Shown here in pieces: positions 15,516 to 23,455 of a stretch of DNA of 37,444 bases. The stretch lies in the NCBI GenBank assembly GCA_020073525.1, contig JAIQFA010000052.1, forward strand, positions 1 to 37,444. The letters are read 5' to 3'. The number at the start of each line of letters is the position of its first letter. Position 1 is the stretch's first letter. The position numbers and the translations under genes are program-made. Origin of the DNA: Terriglobia bacterium (lineage in GTDB: Bacteria; Acidobacteriota; Terriglobia; Terriglobales; Acidobacteriaceae). The notes beneath the pieces are model-generated. The model had not been told where the DNA came from. It did not search any database and worked only from the letters and a program-made list of their open reading frames with translations.

Positions 15516-17114
15516 ATGGGTGCAGCTGCAATCACGATGAATGATGCCGCCGAATGGCGGCCGGCGGTCAATCCGTGGATCATCGCTCTCACGGTGACGC
15601 TGGCCACGTTCATGGAGGTGCTCGATACCAGCATCGCCAACGTGGCGCTGCCGCATATCGCCGGCAGTCTTTCCGCGGGTCAGGACGAGAGCACTTGGGT
15701 GCTTACGTCTTATCTCGTCTCCAACGCCATCGTGCTGCCGCTGAGCGGCTGGCTCTCTTCGATCGTCGGCCGCAAGCACTTTTACATGGGCTGCGTTGCG
15801 CTGTTCACGATCAGCTCGTTTCTCTGCGGATTCGCACCCAATCTCCCCATGCTGATCGTCTTCCGTGTCCTCCAGGGCGCGGGCGGTGGCGGCTTGCAAC
15901 CGAGCGAGCAGGCCATCCTCGCCGATACTTTTGCTCCTGCCAAGCGCGGCATGGCTTTCGCCGTGTATGGCATCGCGGTGGTAATGGCGCCGGCGATCGG
16001 TCCCACGCTGGGAGGCTGGATCACCGACAACTTTACCTGGCGCTGGATTTTCTTCATCAATATCCCGGTTGGGATTCTTTCGCTCTTGCTGACGTCGCGG
16101 CTGATTCAGGATCCGCCATACTTCAAGCGCCGCAAGCTGAGTGAGACTCGCATTGACTACACCGGACTGGGTTTTGTCGCGTTGGGCCTCGGAACTCTCC
16201 AAGTGATCCTCGACAAAGGACAGCGCGAAGACTGGTTCGAATCGGATTTCATCGTTACCCTGACCGTGATCTCCGTCGCGTCGCTGATCTTTGTCATCTT
16301 CTGGGAGTGGCGCCACAAGGATCCCATCATCGACCTGCATTTATTTCGCGAGCGCTCCTTCGCCGCTGCAAACTTCCTGATGTTCATGCTCGGATTTGCC
16401 CTGCTGGGCAGCACACTGTTGTTGCCGCTTTTCATGCAGACGCTCCTGGGCTACACCGCCGAACGGTCTGGGTTGGCGCTCATGCCGGGCGGTTTCGCAA
16501 TTATGTTGTCCATGCCTGTGGTTGGGCTTCTGCTTTCCCGTCATAGCCCGCGGTATCTGATGATGTTTGGTTTGTCGATGCTCTCATTTTCGCTGTTTCA
16601 TATGACGACGTTCGACCTGAGCGTCGATTTTCGCACCGTCATGATGGCGCGCGTCTTTCAGGCGATCGGACTCGCTTTCCTGTTCGTGCCCATTAACACG
16701 GCCGCATATTCGTCGCTGCCGCGCGACAAGAACAACGCTGCGTCCGGCTTGATGAACCTCGCCCGAAATATTGGCGGCAGCGTCGGCATTTCTTTTGTCA
16801 CCACCGGACTGGCTCGCCGCGCGCAGGTTCATCAGGGACAACTGGTGGAGAAACTGAGCGCCGCCAATCCGCAGTTTCAGTCGGCGCTGCGCGGGATGGC
16901 CAGTACTTTTTCGGGCGGTGGCGCCGGCCCCGGCACCGGGGGTACTTCCGCGTTGCAGCACGCCTATGCGATGATTCAGGCGAATGTGATCCGGCAATCG
17001 ACGATGCTGGCGTATATCGATAATTTCTGGGTGCTCGGGGTCGTGATCGGCTGTTTAATCCCGTGTGTTTTCCTGATTAGGAAGACGAAAGCGGCCGGGA
17101 TGGTAGTGCACTAA
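15516..17114 (+). CDS. DHA2-family MFS drug exporter (EmrB-like)
   Basis: Inner-membrane proton-driven multidrug transporter, 532 aa with about 14 membrane segments. DHA2 signatures: TLATFMEVLDTSIANVALPH in the first helix (motif D1), loop 2-3 GWLSSIVGRKHFY (motif A), LQGAGGGGLQPSEQAIL (motif B region with a glycine-rich stretch), and GIAVVMAPAIGPTLGGWI in the fifth helix (motif C, the antiporter motif). The last part, NKNNAASGLMNLARNIGGSVG-like text, is also characteristic. Start at 15516 or at an in-frame ATG 21 nt later; neither has a clear Shine-Dalgarno. It forms a TolC-EmrA-EmrB type pump with the two genes before it. Confidence 0.93.
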   Translation: MGAAAITMNDAAEWRPAVNPWIIALTVTLATFMEVLDTSIANVALPHIAGSLSAGQDESTWVLTSYLVSNAIVLPLSGWLSSIVGRKHFYMGCVALFTISSFLCGFAPNLPMLIVFRVLQGAGGGGLQPSEQAILADTFAPAKRGMAFAVYGIAVVMAPAIGPTLGGWITDNFTWRWIFFINIPVGILSLLLTSRLIQDPPYFKRRKLSETRIDYTGLGFVALGLGTLQVILDKGQREDWFESDFIVTLTVISVASLIFVIFWEWRHKDPIIDLHLFRERSFAAANFLMFMLGFALLGSTLLLPLFMQTLLGYTAERSGLALMPGGFAIMLSMPVVGLLLSRHSPRYLMMFGLSMLSFSLFHMTTFDLSVDFRTVMMARVFQAIGLAFLFVPINTAAYSSLPRDKNNAASGLMNLARNIGGSVGISFVTTGLARRAQVHQGQLVEKLSAANPQFQSALRGMASTFSGGGAGPGTGGTSALQHAYAMIQANVIRQSTMLAYIDNFWVLGVVIGCLIPCVFLIRKTKAAGMVVH

Positions 17115-17190
17115 ACTAAGTAAGAGAGCCGGGCGTCTTCGCCCGCCCTGACCGCAGACCGGTCAACGAAGGAAAAAGGGGGAATTCGCG

Positions 17191-17841
17191 ATGTTTCGTA
17201 TCGTCACGATCGAACGCGAATTTGGCAGCGGCGGCACTGCTATCGCCTGCGAACTCGCTCGCCGGTTGGGGTGGAAGCTCTGGGACCAGGAGTTGACCTG
17301 CGAGATCGCCAAGCGTGCTCAGGTAACGGAATCGGCCGTGGCCCTGTGCGATGAGCGGGTTGACAGCCGCCTCTACCGTTTAGCGAAAGCCTTCTGGCGC
17401 GGCAGTTACGAACGCGGCATGCCTCTGAACGCCGCCCACGCGTTTGACACGGATCGCATGATGGCCCTGGTGGAAGAGATCATGCGCATGATTGCCGAGG
17501 AAGGAAACGCAGTTATCGTCGGCCGTGGGGGCCCGTTTTTCCTGAGACAGCGCGAGGACACCTACCGCGTCTTCACCTATGCTCCACATGACGAGAAGAT
17601 CCGGCGCCTGGTGGAACTTGGCAAGCGCCGCGAAGAGGCGGAGGACCTGGTGGAAAATGTGGACAAGGAGCGGATGGCGTATATCAAGCACTACTTCAAC
17701 GCCGACTGGCCGACACGCAGCCTCTATCACCTGATGATCAACACGGCGATTGGCGACGAGAACGTCATTGCCATGATCCTGAACGGCATGAAGGAACTCG
17801 AATCCCGTCCCACCGAGACCGCTCTGCGCGGCGTTCTGTGA
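17191..17841 (+). CDS. cytidylate kinase-like family protein
   Basis: 216 aa, cytoplasmic. The N-terminus IVTIEREFGSGGTAIACELA holds a modified P-loop typical of the cytidylate-kinase-like family (Cytidylate_kin2), in which Walker A Lys-Ser/Thr is replaced by a G-S-G-G-T form. NAVIVGRGGPFFLRQREDTYRVFTYA matches the later strand and following phosphate-binding region of that family. RRLVELGKRREEAEDLVENVDKERMAYIKHYF is the lid-like helical part, and LYHLMINT is the terminal strand. True CMP kinase activity is not assured; substrates of this group are mostly unknown. GGGGGAA about 6 nt before the ATG fixes the start. Confidence 0.88.
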   Translation: MFRIVTIEREFGSGGTAIACELARRLGWKLWDQELTCEIAKRAQVTESAVALCDERVDSRLYRLAKAFWRGSYERGMPLNAAHAFDTDRMMALVEEIMRMIAEEGNAVIVGRGGPFFLRQREDTYRVFTYAPHDEKIRRLVELGKRREEAEDLVENVDKERMAYIKHYFNADWPTRSLYHLMINTAIGDENVIAMILNGMKELESRPTETALRGVL

Positions 17842-17865
17842 ACTGCGGATCAAGAATTTAAGTTT

Positions 17866-17936
17866 GTCATCCTGAGCGCAGCGAAGGACCTGCTTCTCGC
17901 TACGAACAACAGGTCCTTCGCTTCGCTCAGGATGAC
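17866..17936. repeat. inverted repeat, family A (one mismatch between arms)
   Basis: The arms at 17866-17892 and 17910-17936 pair over 27 nt with a single mismatch (CGCAGCG against CGAAGCG), around a 17-nt loop. The core is the same as at 2697-2770. It lies between the kinase-like stop and the convergent AsmA gene, where a bidirectional terminator could be expected, but there is no T-run. Confidence 0.9.
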
Positions 17937-17961
17937 AACGAACACTTAACGCGCGACACGA

Positions 17962-19566
17962 TTAGTTCGGCTTCTTCTTCCCGAAAAGCCCCCCTAGCCC
18001 GCCCAGCGGATTGTTCTTGCCTCCCGGAATCAGACCTTTGAGTTGATTGCCGACCATCCCTTTCATGTCCGGCATGAAGGTTGGGTTGGAAGTGGTGCCC
18101 CCGATGGTCACAGGAATGCCGCCCGTTCCCATGCCGGCGGCCTTCGTGAGATCGCCGCCGACACCCGCCAAGTTGGCCACCATTTTGAAGGCGAGTTCGT
18201 TGTTGGGGCTTACTGTGCCTGCGCCGGTAACCGTTCCCAGCGAAGGGATCACCAGGTTGATCTTGTCGAGCCGCGTGCCTTCGGGTGCGTAGCGCACATC
18301 GGAACTCAGGTTCTGGATGGTGGTGTCATTGCCGGTTTGCTTGCCGGTGAGGGCGGAAATCGCCGACAGCTTCGATCCGAGGTTGAAGTTAGCGAGTGCC
18401 GCATTGCTCATCTTGATCCAGCCGGTGGAGACCAGCTTGTCGAGCGGACCCACGGAGTCCAGTTCGACCGATAGCGTTCCCCCCTTGAGCTTCGATCCGG
18501 AGGGAAGAATTACGCCGAGCGCGGGCAGCATGGCTTGGAGATCGTCGACCGGCATAGCTTGCCCATTGAGTTTGGTGTGGATCGAAGTGGTCTCGCCCTT
18601 CATATCGTAAGTGCCGGTCAGCCGGGCCAGCGCTTTGCCGATGGCGACGTCGCCCTGCATCACTTTTCCGGACTCATTCTTCAGGTCGTGCTCGACAGTG
18701 AAGACAAGCTGAACGGGGACTCCGGAAGGGGAACCTTTGGGAACCAGTTTCAACGACGTCGTTTTCAAGGTCCCGTTGGCCTTGGCGATGCGGCCGTCGG
18801 AAGCCAGCGTGCCGTCGAAATCAGCCGATCCAGTGATGCCCAGTTCCGGATCGACCAGGGCAGATTGCGCAAGATCGAGTTTGGTAAGGGTCACCTTCGC
18901 TTGCACCGGCGTGAGCGAAGTATCGGTCGAATTGATCGGACCGGCACTGCCATCGATTTTCAAACTGCCGCTGCCAGGAAGGCGGGCGGAAGCGACCACG
19001 GGAAACGCGTTGTTGAAGGAAAAATTACGCACGTCCACGTTGACCTGGTCATACACGATGGGTTTGCGTTTGCCGGACAGGGATCCGACCGTCACTTTCC
19101 CGTCATTCAAGTCGAGCTTGGCCACGCTGATGTTCGCGGGAGCGCTATTGTCGGATGTTTTAGCGGGTTGCGCCGACTGATTGCCGAGCGAGGAAAAATT
19201 CCAAACTCCCTCGCGATTGCGCAGCAACGTCATTTCCGGATGCTCGATGACGAGCTTGGTGATGTTGAGCTGCTTGCTGAAAATGAGCGGCATCAGTTCA
19301 ACGCCAACCTGCAGCGACTTTGCCTGGATAAACGGCGTGCTGCTGAACTTGGGATCGTCGGCGATGGAGAGCTGGTTCGCTTCCACGCTGCCGGAGAGGA
19401 TGCTGAGACTCAAATTGCCAACTTTTACCGGCCGTCCCAGAGCCGTGCCGAGGGTCGACTCAATCTGGGGGCGGAAGCTATTGACGTTGACGAAGAACGG
19501 AAGGGCAATGGCAATAACAATCAGAAGAGCTACGACAATGCCGATAACTTTTAATCCGGTTTTCAT
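17962..19566 (-). CDS. AsmA family protein
   Basis: Start at 19566 because a perfect AGGAGG lies 8 nt upstream. 534 aa: a membrane anchor at the very N-terminus (LKVIGIVVALLIVIAIALPFFVNVNSF, quoted from residues 5-31 in part), then the AsmA signature FRPQIESTLGTALGRPVKVG. Beta-rich repeats follow across the periplasm: VEANQLSIADDP, VTLTKLDLAQ, and the distal domain KGGTLSVELDSVGPLDKLV. AsmA-like proteins act in outer-membrane biogenesis as bridge-like lipid carriers (established for the family). The C-terminus ends in a Gly/Pro/Lys-rich tail (GGLGGLFGKKKPN). Alone on the minus strand between two repeats. Confidence 0.9.
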   Translation of the reverse strand: MKTGLKVIGIVVALLIVIAIALPFFVNVNSFRPQIESTLGTALGRPVKVGNLSLSILSGSVEANQLSIADDPKFSSTPFIQAKSLQVGVELMPLIFSKQLNITKLVIEHPEMTLLRNREGVWNFSSLGNQSAQPAKTSDNSAPANISVAKLDLNDGKVTVGSLSGKRKPIVYDQVNVDVRNFSFNNAFPVVASARLPGSGSLKIDGSAGPINSTDTSLTPVQAKVTLTKLDLAQSALVDPELGITGSADFDGTLASDGRIAKANGTLKTTSLKLVPKGSPSGVPVQLVFTVEHDLKNESGKVMQGDVAIGKALARLTGTYDMKGETTSIHTKLNGQAMPVDDLQAMLPALGVILPSGSKLKGGTLSVELDSVGPLDKLVSTGWIKMSNAALANFNLGSKLSAISALTGKQTGNDTTIQNLSSDVRYAPEGTRLDKINLVIPSLGTVTGAGTVSPNNELAFKMVANLAGVGGDLTKAAGMGTGGIPVTIGGTTSNPTFMPDMKGMVGNQLKGLIPGGKNNPLGGLGGLFGKKKPN

Positions 19567-19913
19567 TGCGATACCTCCTAGGGCGGGTGGGGACGGGGTG
19601 GAAAAGGATTCCGAGCACAGTTTATCAAAACTAGGCACCAATGGCGCTCAAACCACCGCGACGGTAGTGTCTCAGTTTCACTGTAGAACCAAGAAAAACC
19701 ATTAACCACGAAGGTCACGAAGTATCACGAAGGCTATTGGTTTAAGCTTCCTTCGTGAACCTTCGTGGCCTTGGTGGTTAACGGTTTTCGCAAACTGATG
19801 CATTACCACCGCGACGGTTTTGTTGTTCGCTCCGGGAGGCGAGCTTCCCCGTGTACCCGTTTATTAAGTACTCGCTTCACGTCTGCGTCGCCGTTATAAG
19901 ATAGGCGAAAAGC
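19567..19913. other. divergent intergenic region with a family F repeat
   Basis: 347 nt between the AsmA start (minus) and the M20 hydrolase start (plus). Holds the CACGAAGG inverted repeat at 19701-19784 and probably a promoter in each direction. I see no credible coding frame. Confidence 0.5.
19701..19784. repeat. inverted repeat, family F (CCACGAAGG type)
   Basis: The left arm at 19701-19733 (AACCACGAAGGTCACGAAG...) and the right arm at 19750-19784 (CCTTCGTGAACCTTCGTGG...) are near-perfect reverse complements with a short AT-rich loop. Confidence 0.88.
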
Positions 19914-21167
19914 ATGGAGCCGATTCCGCAAGTGGCAGCTTCTTCGTATCCCCCGGTGCAGGAGGAAGTGGCGCGCCTCGCCGGTTCGCCGGAAGTGCGC
20001 GTTGCTTTCGACCGTTTCCGCACGCAGGAATCCCAGTTTGCGCTCTGGCAGATCGAGGCCACGCGGGTTGCCGCGCCTCCATTCGGAGAGGCGGCACGTG
20101 GTGCCTGGCTGGCCGACCGCTTTCGGGAACTCGGGCTGAACGACGTCCGAGTGGATGAGGTCGGCAACGTGTTCGGCATTCGTCCCGGTTATGGGAGCCG
20201 TTTCGTCGCGCTCAGCGCCCACATCGATACGGTGTTTCCGGCAGGGACGCCGTTGAACATCCGGCAGCAGGGCAGCCGTCTGTACGGTCCCGGAGTCTCC
20301 GATAACGGCGCGGGCATTGCGGCGATGCTGGCCGTGGCCAGCGCGCTCGCCAGCGCGCGGATTTCGCATGGCCTGCCGTTCTTGTTTATCGGCAATGTCG
20401 GGGAAGAAGGCGAAGGCGACCTGCGCGGGATGCGGCACGTATTTGCGACGCCGCACTGGCGCGACTCGATTGCCTACAGCGTAATCGTCGATGGCGCTGG
20501 AGCCGATACCGTGGTGGCGGAAGCGCTGGGCAGCCGGCGTTTCGAAGTCATCGTGCGCGGCCCGGGCGGGCACTCGTGGAGTGACTTTGGCGCGCCCAAT
20601 CCGATTATTGCCCTTTCTCGTGCCATCGAGATTCTCAGCCGGACACCGGTGCCGGCCTCGCCCAAGACAACGTTCAATGTCGGCGTCATTCGCGGTGGGA
20701 CTTCCGTGAACTCGATTCCGGAGTCGGCCAGCATGCGGGTCGATCTGCGCTCTACTTCGATGGCGGAAATCGACCGGCTGGAGCGAGCCCTGCGCCTGGC
20801 GCTGGAGCAGGCCGTCGCGGTCGAAAATCGGGTGGCTGCGCAGCAGAAATCGCGTAAGCCGCAAGTGGTGCAGAGTGAAGTGGTCGAGATCGGGAATCGT
20901 CCGGCGGGCGAATTGGCGTCGGACGCGCGGCTACTGAAGGTGATTCGCGCCGTGGATGCGCAACTGGGCAATACGGCGCAGGTGCAGCGCGCCTCCACCG
21001 ACGCAAATATCCCGCTTTCCCTCGGTCTCGAGGCCATCGCCATCGGAGGCGGCGGCACTGGTGGCGGCGCCCATACGTTGCAAGAATGGTTCGACTGCAA
21101 TGGACGAGAGCTCGGACTCAGGCGCATTCTGCTTACAATGCTGACACTGTCGGGAGTGGGAGAATAA
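19914..21167 (+). CDS. M20-family metallohydrolase (peptidase/deacylase)
   Basis: 417 aa. The di-zinc M20 ligand pattern is complete: SAHIDTVFP (H103, catalytic D105), VSDNGAGIAAM (bridging D130), NVGEEGEG (catalytic E164 and ligand E165), a middle ligand in the following strand, and a final H in GGGGTGGGAHTLQEWFD. Between them lies the usual dimerisation domain (RGPGGHSWSDFGAPNP; NSIPESASMRVDLRS). No signal peptide is apparent, so probably cytoplasmic. Specificity (aminoacylase, desuccinylase or di/tripeptidase) cannot be read. Stop and next start overlap by one base (TAATG), so it is translationally coupled to the amidohydrolase downstream, suggesting sequential action on amide-linked substrates. 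Confidence 0.92.
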   Translation: MEPIPQVAASSYPPVQEEVARLAGSPEVRVAFDRFRTQESQFALWQIEATRVAAPPFGEAARGAWLADRFRELGLNDVRVDEVGNVFGIRPGYGSRFVALSAHIDTVFPAGTPLNIRQQGSRLYGPGVSDNGAGIAAMLAVASALASARISHGLPFLFIGNVGEEGEGDLRGMRHVFATPHWRDSIAYSVIVDGAGADTVVAEALGSRRFEVIVRGPGGHSWSDFGAPNPIIALSRAIEILSRTPVPASPKTTFNVGVIRGGTSVNSIPESASMRVDLRSTSMAEIDRLERALRLALEQAVAVENRVAAQQKSRKPQVVQSEVVEIGNRPAGELASDARLLKVIRAVDAQLGNTAQVQRASTDANIPLSLGLEAIAIGGGGTGGGAHTLQEWFDCNGRELGLRRILLTMLTLSGVGE

Positions 21168-22876
21168 TGAAGAGAATCGCTTCAATTCTGCTGTTGGCCG
21201 CGGCGTCTGGCGCGCCGGCGCAAAATGCGCCCCAGAAGCCGAAAGCAGACGTCATTTTTACCCATGGCAACATCTACACCGGAGTAGTCGATGCGGCGTC
21301 TTCCCTGGGGGAGGGCAAGCGCGCGGAGGCGATTGCTATCGTGGGCGACCATATTCTCGCGGTGGGCGCACGCGACGAAATCATGAAGCTGAAGGGGCCG
21401 GACACAAAGGTCGTCGATCTCGCGGGCCGTTTCGTCATGCCCGGATTTAATGACGCCCACATGCACCTGGCCAGCGCCGGTCTGGAAAAGATGAACGTCA
21501 ATCTGGTCGGCGCGAAAACACTCGACGCGTTCCGCGAGCGCTTGCAGGCCAAGTGCGATGCTGCCGAACCCGGAGAATGGGTGGTCGGCGAAGGCTGGGA
21601 CGAGACTCTGTGGCCGGTCAAAACTTTGCCTACTCGCTGGGATCTCGATGAAGTCAGTGGCAAACATCCGGTGTATCTCGGACGCGTGGACGGACACATT
21701 GGCGTGGCCAACACGCGCGCTTTGCAGCTGGCCAGCGTCACCGTCGCCAGCCGCGATCCGGATGGTGGAAAGATCGATCGCGATGACTCGGGCACGCCCA
21801 ACGGCGTTCTGCGCGAGAAAGCGCAAGAACTGGTGTTGTCGGTAATCCCCAAGCCGACGCACGAGAAGCGCCGGCAAGCCATCCAACTGGCTCTAGCGGA
21901 TATGGCGAGTCACGGCATTACCTCGGCGCAAGATTTGTCGCAGTGGGAAGACTTCGAGATTTACGAGGAGCTCGAAACTGATGGCAAGCTGACGGCGCGG
22001 ATTTCCGAGTGGCTGCCTTTCGATGAATCGATCGAAGACCTCAACAGCAAGCGCAACTCGCATCCCGCGTCCGACAACATGCTGCACACCGGGATGCTCA
22101 AAGGCTTCATGGATGGCTCGCTCGGCTCGAAGACGGCCGCGTTGTTGGAGCCCTACAGCGACGACCCGAAGAACAGCGGCCTGCCGCAATACGATGTGGC
22201 GAAGTTGAATGCCATGACCAAAGAGCGCGTGCTGGCGGGATATCAGATCGGCTTTCATGCGATCGGTGACAAAGGTACGCAGATGGCGCTCGACGCCTTC
22301 GCCGAAGCGGAGAAGGCCGCAAAAGAAGCCAAGGTGAAAGCGGTCGATGGTGGCACAGATTATCGCCTGCGCATTGAGCACGCCCAGGTCACCACGGCGC
22401 AGCAGATTCCGCGTTTCAAAGAACTCAAGGTGATTGCCTCCATGCAGCCCAGCCATCTGCTCACGGACATGAACTGGGCTGAGTCGCGTCTGGGACCGAA
22501 ACGCGCCGAGCATTCCTATGCCTGGGCTGAGTTCCTGCGCCATGGGGTGGTGTTAGCCTTTGGCACGGACTATCCAGTGGAGCCGGTCACGCCGTTCCGG
22601 GGCATCTATGCGGCGCTCACGCGCGAGAGTGAAGACGGGAAGAAGAGCTATTATCCCGCCGAAAAATTGGACATCGAGCAAGCCATCGCCGCCTACACGA
22701 CGGGCGCCGCCTTTGCCGAGTTTGCCGAAAAGCAAAAAGGCAAGCTGGCGCCCGGCATGCTCGCCGACTTTGTCGTGCTGGATCAGGACATCACCGCAGC
22801 CCTGCCGCCGAAAATCCTGGAGACGAAAGTTCTGCGTACGGTGGTCGGCGGCAAGACCGTCTACGAGGCGAAGTAG
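21167..22876 (+). CDS. exported YtcJ-type amidohydrolase
   Basis: Begins at the ATG overlapping the previous stop (TAATG); longer in-frame starts would run into the preceding gene. 569 aa with a signal peptide (KRIASILLLAAASGAPAQNA). The metal-dependent hydrolase fold is Amidohydrolase_3-like: the beta-sandwich strand ADVIFTHGNIYTG, the HxH metal pair in MPGFNDAHMHLASAG, YLGRVDGHIGVANTRAL, GFHAIGDKGTQMALDAF, RIEHAQV, the catalytic aspartate in AFGTDYPVEPVTPF, and the C-terminal strand KGKLAPGMLADFVVLDQD. Members hydrolyse amides or formamides of diverse small molecules; the substrate is unknown here. Periplasmic, in contrast to its cytoplasmic-looking M20 partner. Confidence 0.92.
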   Translation: MKRIASILLLAAASGAPAQNAPQKPKADVIFTHGNIYTGVVDAASSLGEGKRAEAIAIVGDHILAVGARDEIMKLKGPDTKVVDLAGRFVMPGFNDAHMHLASAGLEKMNVNLVGAKTLDAFRERLQAKCDAAEPGEWVVGEGWDETLWPVKTLPTRWDLDEVSGKHPVYLGRVDGHIGVANTRALQLASVTVASRDPDGGKIDRDDSGTPNGVLREKAQELVLSVIPKPTHEKRRQAIQLALADMASHGITSAQDLSQWEDFEIYEELETDGKLTARISEWLPFDESIEDLNSKRNSHPASDNMLHTGMLKGFMDGSLGSKTAALLEPYSDDPKNSGLPQYDVAKLNAMTKERVLAGYQIGFHAIGDKGTQMALDAFAEAEKAAKEAKVKAVDGGTDYRLRIEHAQVTTAQQIPRFKELKVIASMQPSHLLTDMNWAESRLGPKRAEHSYAWAEFLRHGVVLAFGTDYPVEPVTPFRGIYAALTRESEDGKKSYYPAEKLDIEQAIAAYTTGAAFAEFAEKQKGKLAPGMLADFVVLDQDITAALPPKILETKVLRTVVGGKTVYEAK

Positions 22877-22878
22877 CA

Positions 22879-22975
22879 TCGGGTCATCGGGTGATCTGGT
22901 GATCGGGCCATCGAAACCCTGACTCGTGGTGGCTCTCCGATCACCCGATGACCCGATGAAGAGATGACCCGATTT
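22879..22975. repeat. inverted repeat, family G (CATCGGGTGATC type)
   Basis: ATCGGGTCATCGGGTGATC on the left pairs with GATCACCCGATGACCCGAT on the right; a further copy (GATGACCCGAT) ends 3 nt before the next ATG. The repeat fills the whole gap from the amidohydrolase stop to the small membrane protein. Confidence 0.88.
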
Positions 22976-22977
22976 CC

Positions 22978-23289
22978 ATGACTGCCAAAGAGCGGGAACG
23001 CGCATTCCTGATCGGGGCCCCGCTGGCCATCGTGCCCGCATTGGTTTTTCTTCCCGCAGTGATGTTCCTGATCGCATTTCCCAAGGTGATGCACGGGAGG
23101 GTGATTGGCCTGATCGTAGTCCCGGCCTGCGCGCTCGCCAGCTTTTTCGGACTGTGGAAACTGGCCTTGGGCGCGGTGCAGAAGCCGTGGGGAATCTTCA
23201 ACGTCTTGAGTTTTGGAGCGTTGCTGGTTTTGCTGGTCATCGCCGGCTATACCGGGTTGTTCCTGGCCCTGATGACGCTGAAACTGTAG
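22978..23289 (+). CDS. small membrane protein of unknown function
   Basis: 103 aa with a charged N-terminus (MTAKERERAF) and three membrane segments: LAIVPALVFLPAVMFLIAF, VIGLIVVPACALASFFGLWKLAL and LLVLLVIAGYTGLFLALMTL. Its leader is entirely family G repeat sequence with no Shine-Dalgarno. It probably belongs to the M20/amidohydrolase transcript, but nothing in the sequence ties it functionally to them. Confidence 0.6.
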   Translation: MTAKERERAFLIGAPLAIVPALVFLPAVMFLIAFPKVMHGRVIGLIVVPACALASFFGLWKLALGAVQKPWGIFNVLSFGALLVLLVIAGYTGLFLALMTLKL

Positions 23290-23296
23290 TTGGTCG

Positions 23297-23349
23297 TGTG
23301 GTGACGGGGCTCCGCCCCGTCCCGGGCGGGGCAAAGCCCCGCCACCACA
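23297..23349. repeat. double hairpin, family H (GC-rich)
   Basis: Two adjacent hairpins, GACGGGGCTCCGCCCCGTC and GGCGGGGCAAAGCCCCGCC, framed by GTGGTG and CACCAC, which pair with each other. The overall shape is a cruciform. It recalls family B in having two related hairpins inside an outer pair. Confidence 0.85.
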
Positions 23350-23419
23350 TCTTTATCTTTTAACCCCGAACCCGGTTTTCTGCGTCTAACCTTTTGAACC
23401 ACCCTGTTTGGGGCGAAGG

Positions 23420-23425
23420 TATAAT
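23420..23425 (+). promoter_or_regulatory. candidate -10 promoter element of the htrA gene
   Basis: A consensus TATAAT about 30 nt before the ATG, in an AT-rich stretch unusual for this window. The best upstream hexamer, TTGAAC at 23394-23399, is 20 nt away, longer than the optimal spacing, so the -35 assignment is weak. Confidence 0.4.
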
Positions 23426-23455
23426 AAAAAATCGGGCAGTTTTAGGAGGAAAGAA

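Noticed and set aside
14534..15640. 368-aa minus-strand frame over the EmrA-like adaptor
   Set aside because: Antisense shadow of a well-supported coiled-coil adaptor; no motif or ribosome binding site.
17866..17936. Family A dyad as an intrinsic terminator
   Set aside because: The hairpin is strong but no T-run follows on either strand, unlike the terminators at 25061-25127 and 30563-30606. Rho-linked or RNA-stabilising roles remain possible.
18535..19554. 339-aa plus-strand frame over the AsmA gene
   Set aside because: Antisense shadow; the AsmA gene has a perfect Shine-Dalgarno, a membrane anchor and family signature.
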